Assembly: GCA_964348185.1 (NCBI GenBank)
Contig: CAYGBW010000167.1
Coordinates: 1 to 20,116 of the forward strand
Source of the DNA: CAYGBW01 sp964348185
Lineage (GTDB): Bacteria > Desulfobacterota > BSN033 > WVXP01
Direction: 5' to 3'
DNA length: 20,116 nt
The notes under the pieces were generated by a model. It searched no databases, was not told the DNA's origin, and worked only from the letters and a program-made list of their open reading frames with translations. Made by a program: the position numbers and the translations under genes. This document shows, in pieces, positions 15,585 through 20,116 of this stretch. The first letter of the stretch is position 1, and every line of letters begins with the position of its first letter.

Positions 15585-16433
15585 TCAGGTTCTGTTCCTT
15601 TGGAGCCAGGTCTCAGCAAAATAGGAGCTTCGGACAAAGGGCCCAGAGGCCACGGCGAGAAACCCCATGCGCTCGGCCATTATCCTGTAAGCATTGAATT
15701 TTTCAGGAGAAACATAGGTTTGAACCGGGAGATGCCCTTCCGAGGGAGCAAGGTACTGGCCCAATGTCAGCATGTCGCATCCCACGCGGTGAAGGTCTTC
15801 CATGACACGGACGATCTCTTCCTCACGCTCCCCGAGCCCCAGCATCATCCCTGATTTGGTGCGAGGGCTCTTCCCCCTCCGCCCCACGCTTTCGAGGAGA
15901 TCCAAGGACCTCTGATAGTCGGCACCCGGCCTCACCGTGCTGTAGAGCCTGGGGACGGTCTCCACGTTGTGGTTGATCACTTCAGGCCCAGCCTCAATCA
16001 CGGAATCGATGGCATGGAGAAAATCCGGAACCAGAACCTCCACCATGACCCCGGAATTGAGCGTCTTGATGGCCCGAATCGTTCGGGCAAAATGATCGGC
16101 CCCACCGTCCTCGAGGTCCTCGCGTGTCACCGAGGTGATGACTGCATAGCGGAGCCCCAACCGTCCGACGGCTCTAGCAATCCGCATGGGTTCCTCAGGA
16201 TCCGGCGGGTCTGGCCGCCCGTGGGTGACTTTGCAGAACCCGCAATTCCTCGTGCATCGATCCCCCAGAATGAGAAAGGTGGCCGTGCCTCTTCCAAAGC
16301 ACTCGCTCTGGTTGGGGCACAGGGCGCTTTCGCAGATGGTGTGGAGGTCGAGCCCCTTGGTGATTTGCACCACCTTACGGAAGCTCGAAAAATCGATCTT
16401 TTTCTTAAGCCATGGGGGCTTCTGGGAGGCCAT
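15585..16433 (-). CDS. lipA: Lipoyl synthase LipA
   Basis: A radical-SAM enzyme that inserts two sulfur atoms at C6 and C8 of the octanoyl chain on lipoyl domains, completing what LipB starts. It has 282 residues, near the usual length. CESALCPNQSEC (34-45) supplies the three cysteines of the auxiliary iron-sulfur cluster, and CTRNCGFC (60-67) is the CxxxCxxC SAM cluster motif. ITSVTREDLEDGGA and VRPGADYQRSLDLL follow, and VASGPFVRSSY (261-271) near the C-terminus has the conserved RSSY. The start MASQKPPWLKKK is typical and is preceded by a GAGG sequence. It lies 111 bases downstream of the STAS gene on the same strand and is convergent with the glycine cleavage operon that carries lipB. Confidence 0.97.
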   Translation of the reverse strand: MASQKPPWLKKKIDFSSFRKVVQITKGLDLHTICESALCPNQSECFGRGTATFLILGDRCTRNCGFCKVTHGRPDPPDPEEPMRIARAVGRLGLRYAVITSVTREDLEDGGADHFARTIRAIKTLNSGVMVEVLVPDFLHAIDSVIEAGPEVINHNVETVPRLYSTVRPGADYQRSLDLLESVGRRGKSPRTKSGMMLGLGEREEEIVRVMEDLHRVGCDMLTLGQYLAPSEGHLPVQTYVSPEKFNAYRIMAERMGFLAVASGPFVRSSYFAETWLQRNRT

Positions 16434-16544
16434 GCCTCATCATACCAAATCGATGGGGGAAAGGACAATCCATTGGGACCCATCAATCCCGGCTTCCAAA
16501 GGGAACGTGGTTATGGGTTACTTGGGATACAGGTGCTCCCTGGA

Positions 16545-16865
16545 TCACGCACTCATTTTGTCATAAATATCGATAATCTTTGAAAGGTGGGTATAAGAGA
16601 ATATCTCCTTTATCCTGTCCTTTAGGTTAACCAGAGCCAGTTTCTTCGTCTTTCGCTGCAAGGTTACATAGCACGAAACGACGGCCCCGAGCCCACAGGA
16701 ATCGACGTGGTCGACGGATTCAAAATTCAGGATGATTTCATCCTCCTTTCCCTTGGCCGCCTCTCGCACGTCTCTTTTCAACGCTTCCACTGTCGATACG
16801 GTGAGGCTTCGAGGTAGATCCAAGACTCTGACATTTCTGTTCCCGCTGAGTAGCTTTTCGTCCAT
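16545..16865 (-). CDS. STAS-domain anti-sigma factor antagonist-like protein
   Basis: A 106-residue single STAS domain of the SpoIIAA/RsbV type. In such partner-switching systems the unphosphorylated protein binds an anti-sigma kinase, and a SpoIIE/RsbU phosphatase reverses its phosphorylation. The motif VDHVDSCGLGAVV (51-63) matches the DS(S/T)GLG site, with Ser56 as the likely phospho-acceptor and cysteine where Ser/Thr usually follows. NLKDRIKEIFSYTHLSKIIDIYD matches the C-terminal helix. ATG is preceded by a GGAGGGAGAG ribosome-binding site. That site and 128 bases of the gene overlap the 3' end of the upstream receiver-HATPase gene in another frame. Confidence 0.92.
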   Translation of the reverse strand: MDEKLLSGNRNVRVLDLPRSLTVSTVEALKRDVREAAKGKEDEIILNFESVDHVDSCGLGAVVSCYVTLQRKTKKLALVNLKDRIKEIFSYTHLSKIIDIYDKMSA

Positions 16866-17754
16866 CTCTCCCTCCCTCTCTGTTTCCGCATTTTACAAGG
16901 TGAACCTCGTTCCCCTTTCGATTGTAGTCAACGCGGTCAAGATAGATGTGAGTCAAGAAGATTCCCCTTCCGCATGGACCGAGCAGGTTTTTAGAAGGAT
17001 CGGGACAAGGCGGGTTCTCCGGGTCGAAACCCCTGCCCTCATCCTTGATGATATAGTGCAGTTCTCCTGGAACCATGTGATAGTCGATGGTCACCCTCCG
17101 TGGCGAATAAACTGGATTCGACAGGCGTTCCTTGAGAAGCTCCTGATAGGAGTCCTGTTGGATGGCCTGGCACTTCTCTTCAAAGGTGATTGTCAGGTTA
17201 CCATGCTCGATAGCATTGATGATGATTTCATATAGGCCCAGTCGCAGTTCCTGGATCTCTGCCTTTTTGCAGACGTTTTCCGCGCTCATCACAAGCTGGT
17301 TTACGACCCCCCAAATCTTGTCGATCTGGTTGCCCATGACGATCCGTTTGCTCTCCTCCACAACGAATTCTCGGTTAATCTCAGAATCCTGGATACGGGT
17401 GGCTTTCTCTATAATCTCATAGAGCTCCCGGAGAGCAATCGGTTTCTTGAGGTAATTGATGGCCCCTCCCCTCAGAGCCTCAATCGCGGTTTCCTCACTC
17501 CCGCAACCGGTCATGACAATAACCTTGGCCTCAGGGTCCTCACCCTTGATCTGGCGGAGAACCTCGGTTCCTTTCATCCCCGGTAGCACGATGTCGGTCA
17601 GAACGACGTCGGGTTTTTCTCTTTCATAAGTCTGAAACCCCTCGATCCCGTCCCGAGCGAGTAGGACCTCATACCCTTTTTTTCTCAGTCCCTCTGCCAA
17701 TAGTTCCAGGATGACCGGTTCGTCTTCGATCAGCAGTATTCTTGCCGTCCTCAT
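16738..17754 (-). CDS. Response-regulator receiver - RsbW-like HATPase fusion
   Basis: A 338-residue protein starting at ATG with GGAGAG just upstream; the in-frame longer reading would overlap the HDOD gene. Residues 1-120 form a receiver domain: acidic Glu10/Asp11, phospho-acceptor Asp54 in VVLTDIVLPGMKG, Thr82 and Lys104 in YLKKPI. Residues about 150-290 form a serine-kinase-like HATPase of the anti-sigma factor type: LGLYEIIINAIEHGN (172-186, N box with Asn180), DEGRGFDPENPP (238-249) and GPCGRGIFLTHIYLDRV (259-275). There is no phospho-accepting histidine domain, so it probably phosphorylates or binds the STAS partner under control of receiver phosphorylation. The last about 48 residues (NREGGRDGRK onwards) are basic, low in domain character, and overlap the STAS gene. 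Confidence 0.88.
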   Translation of the reverse strand: MRTARILLIEDEPVILELLAEGLRKKGYEVLLARDGIEGFQTYEREKPDVVLTDIVLPGMKGTEVLRQIKGEDPEAKVIVMTGCGSEETAIEALRGGAINYLKKPIALRELYEIIEKATRIQDSEINREFVVEESKRIVMGNQIDKIWGVVNQLVMSAENVCKKAEIQELRLGLYEIIINAIEHGNLTITFEEKCQAIQQDSYQELLKERLSNPVYSPRRVTIDYHMVPGELHYIIKDEGRGFDPENPPCPDPSKNLLGPCGRGIFLTHIYLDRVDYNRKGNEVHLVKCGNREGGRDGRKATQREQKCQSLGSTSKPHRIDSGSVEKRRARGGQGKGG

Positions 17755-17767
17755 GGACTCTCCGATT

Positions 17768-18643
17768 CTAGCCGTTCCCAAGGAGATCGAGGAAGATCTC
17801 CGACTTCTCGAGTTCTTCTCCGAGGGTTTCCAGTATCGCTTCCACCCTTTCGGATTCAATATTGAGACGATCCCAGAGTTCAGGCACCATCTCAGGAACC
17901 AGTTTGTCCCCGTTCCAGCCGATCCCCTGATGACGGCAGCCGGTGTCAGACAGGCGAACGATGTCCACCACCTGATCCTGGGACATTGAAAATCCCCGGC
18001 GTTCCTCAAAGGGCTGGTGGTGATGCCTGATTGATACCACCACCAGAAGGGGGAGTTTCCACTTTCTAGCCAGCCACTCACCGATGATGGCGTGATCGAT
18101 GGCGAGACGGTTTCGTTCGGCTTCCAAGAAAGAGATCTCCCCTTTTTCCGTCTGCTCCAAAATGGCCATGAGCTCTTCATGGAGGAACTGGTCTAGAACC
18201 AGTTTTCCGATATCATGAAGGAGACCTCCGGAAAAGCAGTCTTCAGGCCGGGGATACTCGGCTTTTTTGGCGATCATCTGACTGCATAGTGCACAGCCGA
18301 TGCTGTGACGCCAAAGCCCTTCCCTATTGAACCTTTCCTCGTCCTTGTCCCTGAACACGCTGATTACCGATATGCCCAGGGCAAGTTGGGATATGGATCT
18401 GAATCCGAGGAGGGGAACGGCTTGAGAGATTCTTGTGATCTCCCTCGGGAGGCCGTAATAGGCCGAGTTGACCAGGCTGAGAACCTTCTTTGCCAGGCTC
18501 TGATCCCCTTCGATGGCACCGACCGCATCGGCCGCCGTGGAGAGAGGATCGTCCATCACATGTTGCAGCTTCTGGGCCACCAAGGGAAGGGCGGGGAGAT
18601 CTTGAATCCCGTTGACAAGGGCTTTGATTATTCCTTGATCCAT
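17768..18643 (-). CDS. HDOD domain protein
   Basis: A 291-residue HDOD protein, a group related to HD hydrolases and found in bacterial signalling and motility regulation. It opens with LPALPLVAQKLQHVMDDP (16-33), then AIEGDQSLAKKVLSLVNSAYYGLP (43-66) and LLGFRSISQLALG (78-90), the classic HDOD core. Unlike many HDOD proteins, the HD-like residues persist (GGLLHDIGKL, His143-Asp144; IDHAIIGEWLARKWKLP, 182-198; IRHHHQ), so hydrolase activity cannot be ruled out. The start MDQGIIKALVNG was chosen because it has GGAGG upstream and follows the phosphatase stop by 20 bases; a longer version would overlap that gene. The gap to the receiver-HATPase gene is 13 bases. Confidence 0.9.
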   Translation of the reverse strand: MDQGIIKALVNGIQDLPALPLVAQKLQHVMDDPLSTAADAVGAIEGDQSLAKKVLSLVNSAYYGLPREITRISQAVPLLGFRSISQLALGISVISVFRDKDEERFNREGLWRHSIGCALCSQMIAKKAEYPRPEDCFSGGLLHDIGKLVLDQFLHEELMAILEQTEKGEISFLEAERNRLAIDHAIIGEWLARKWKLPLLVVVSIRHHHQPFEERRGFSMSQDQVVDIVRLSDTGCRHQGIGWNGDKLVPEMVPELWDRLNIESERVEAILETLGEELEKSEIFLDLLGNG

Positions 18644-18663
18644 CCTTCCTCCACGGTGTTCAA

Positions 18664-19941
18664 TCACTCTCCGACGGATAGAAAGACCATGCACAAATCA
18701 TCTTCAAAGCGGTCTTTGCGGGTGAATTGCCACAGTTTCTGGTAGATCATCTCGATCATGGCTTTACAGGGCAGATCCTCATGCTCGGCCAGAATGGCTT
18801 CGAGATGCCCTCTTGTAAAATTCTCCCCCGCCGGATTTCGGGCCTCGATCACACCGTCGGTATAGAGGAGCAACCTGTCTCCAGATCTTAAGAGGGTTTC
18901 TCTGTTTTCAAAAATCGCCTCCTCGAACATGCCGATAAAAAAGCCTTCGGCATCCAGAAGGTCATGGGTCTTCGTCTTTCTCCGGTATAGGATGGGATAG
19001 GGATGGCCAGCCTTTGAATAGACGAGCTTTCCCTCCCGGGTATTCAAGACGAAATAGAAAGCCGTTATGTATTCACCGGTGGTAATGAGACGACAGAATT
19101 CCCGGTTCAGTCTTTCCAGGACCTGGTTGGGAGACACGATCTCCCGTGCATACATCTGAAAAGACATCTTAAACATGGTGGTCAAAAGGGCCGCAGCGGG
19201 GCCATGGCCTGAAACATCTGCAATAACGACGCCGATGTCACCGTTTTCCAATTCGATGATGTCGAAAAAATCTCCTCCAATCCGATTGGAGGGCACATAT
19301 TTACTGGCGAAATCGAATCCCTTTTGATGGGGATATCGTTTGGGGAGTAGACTCCTCTGGAGCTTTGCCGCCACCTCCAGCTCGGCCAAAATCTTTCGGT
19401 TCTGTTCCTCAATGATCTGTTTGGCCTCATCAACTTCGGCGATAGCTTTGACCAGCAGATCGGCCCGCTCCTCGATTTGATCTCTCTCCTCCTTTAGGTC
19501 CCGGTAGTGCTTTTCAAAATGGCGGTTTTCCTCGAGGAGTTGATCCTGCCGCTTTTTGTGATGGGTCACGTCTTTGATGATCTTCTCATAACAAATTGCT
19601 CTCCCCGTGCTGTCCTTTCTTGCACGAGCGGTTATCCAGACGCAGATTTCTTTTCCATCCTTCTTTACCAGTCGCGTCTCATAGTCTTTCACCGACCCTC
19701 GATCCCTCAGCAGAGCGGTGAGACGAGAGCGGTCACGAGGGTCCGCATAGTGGTTCGTCAAGGGAAAACCTGCAATTTCTGCTTTATCGGAATAACCCAG
19801 GGCCTCCACTGCGGCCTGGTTGATTTCGAGGAGATCTCCCGATGGCGTGGTGACGAGAACCATGTCCTGGAGAGCCAGGAAGAATTCTCGGCACCATTCC
19901 TCGGTTATGGTGAGGTTACCGGCTTTTGTGAGGAGGGACAT
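18664..19941 (-). CDS. PAS domain - coiled coil - SpoIIE/RsbU-type PP2C phosphatase
   Basis: A 425-residue soluble sensor phosphatase. Residues 12-130 form a PAS domain (LLEINQAAVEALGYSDKAEI, ending VTHHKK). Residues about 130-190 are a charged, heptad-like linker predicted to form a coiled coil. Residues 190-425 are the PP2C/SpoIIE domain with LQRSLLPKRYP, IGGDFFDI (221-228, Asp224), VIADVSGHGPAAALL (239-253, Asp242), LYTDGVIEARNP and DRFEDDLCMVFL, giving the metal-binding aspartates. It would dephosphorylate a STAS protein, here plausibly the one encoded at 16545-16865, with PAS ligand or redox state setting its activity. It is the first gene of the minus-strand signalling cluster. The region upstream shows no convincing promoter, and GGGGAT is the only weak ribosome-binding site. 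Confidence 0.93.
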   Translation of the reverse strand: MSLLTKAGNLTITEEWCREFFLALQDMVLVTTPSGDLLEINQAAVEALGYSDKAEIAGFPLTNHYADPRDRSRLTALLRDRGSVKDYETRLVKKDGKEICVWITARARKDSTGRAICYEKIIKDVTHHKKRQDQLLEENRHFEKHYRDLKEERDQIEERADLLVKAIAEVDEAKQIIEEQNRKILAELEVAAKLQRSLLPKRYPHQKGFDFASKYVPSNRIGGDFFDIIELENGDIGVVIADVSGHGPAAALLTTMFKMSFQMYAREIVSPNQVLERLNREFCRLITTGEYITAFYFVLNTREGKLVYSKAGHPYPILYRRKTKTHDLLDAEGFFIGMFEEAIFENRETLLRSGDRLLLYTDGVIEARNPAGENFTRGHLEAILAEHEDLPCKAMIEMIYQKLWQFTRKDRFEDDLCMVFLSVGE

Positions 19942-20116
19942 TGAGAAATCCCCGGTGTTCGAATCACGTATCGGAATGACGAGCTGTCATCAGAATCATC
20001 GGTCTATTGACCATGAAGGCCCGTGGAGGTGAAGCCCCTCAATTCGTTTGCTTACCTTATCGAAAGAATCGGCGGAAATCTTGAGATTAAAGAAGGCTCA
20101 ACGCCCTTTTGATATC
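19942..20116. other. Right-edge intergenic sequence
   Basis: No gene can be established. On the minus strand, a reading frame entering from beyond the right edge would end at TAA (20087-20089) after DIKRALSLL, possibly the C-terminus of an upstream gene. On the plus strand, a 29-codon GTG frame (20023-20112) exists without a convincing ribosome-binding site. The sequence is too short to decide either. Confidence 0.3.

Noticed and set aside
17755..18180. Longer N-terminus for the receiver-HATPase protein
   Set aside because: It overlaps the HDOD gene antiphase and has no domain similarity; the receiver domain begins exactly at MRTARILLIEDEP with a GGAGAG site.
18644..18694. Seventeen extra N-terminal residues for the HDOD protein
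   Set aside because: They overlap the end of the phosphatase gene; the ATG at 18643 has a ribosome-binding site and begins the conserved HDOD sequence.
20040..20089. Sigma-28-like CGATAA element on the minus strand upstream of the phosphatase gene
   Set aside because: The -35 part (TAAAG) with correct spacing is not found, so the match is probably chance.
20023..20112. Twenty-nine-codon plus-strand reading frame at the right edge
   Set aside because: It has only a GTG start and no clear ribosome-binding site, is short, and lies next to the window edge; there is no evidence that it is translated.

Overview
The window comes from a bacterial chromosome of moderate GC content (about 54-56% by eye). 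A two-subunit glycine decarboxylase (GcvPA/GcvPB), a glycine riboswitch, an SpoIIE/HDOD/receiver signalling cluster and an oligopeptide-type periplasmic binding protein together suggest an anaerobic or facultative Gram-negative lineage, such as a Desulfobacterota-like (old deltaproteobacterial) or related uncultured group. This taxonomic guess is inference. I see no phage, IS, CRISPR, tRNA or rRNA.

Left part (1-4550). A minus-strand family-5 solute-binding protein (107-1642) has its own sigma-70 promoter (TTGACA-17-TATAAG) and a possible downstream hairpin terminator. A 528-base divergent intergenic region separates it from a plus-strand transketolase-like, thiamine-diphosphate enzyme of unusual length (2171-4549).

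Central part (4640-15503). This is a glycine/one-carbon metabolic cluster on the plus strand. A strong promoter leads into a tandem glycine riboswitch with an intrinsic terminator. After it come a class I/II aminotransferase, lipB (octanoyltransferase), gcvH, gcvPA, gcvPB, an uncharacterised protein with a nucleotidyltransferase-like N-terminal half, and a 1213-residue fusion. The fusion is an SHMT (GlyA) domain, then a reduced GcvT-like domain, then a full GcvT aminomethyltransferase. The cluster encodes H, P and T proteins, SHMT and lipoyl loading of H. Only the L protein (dihydrolipoamide dehydrogenase) is missing. Fusing SHMT to T protein puts the two enzymes that make and use 5,10-methylene-THF on one chain.

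Right part (15585-19941, minus strand). In transcription order: a PAS/SpoIIE-type PP2C phosphatase, an HDOD protein, a receiver-HATPase (RsbW-like) fusion and a STAS anti-sigma-factor-antagonist-like protein, which together look like a partner-switching module. Then comes lipA (lipoyl synthase), convergent with the glycine operon. LipB and LipA together could make the lipoyl group required by GcvH.

The most notable items are the triple-domain SHMT-GcvT'-GcvT protein, the unrecognised protein encoded between gcvPB and that fusion, the riboswitch architecture and the long overlap between the STAS and receiver-HATPase genes.
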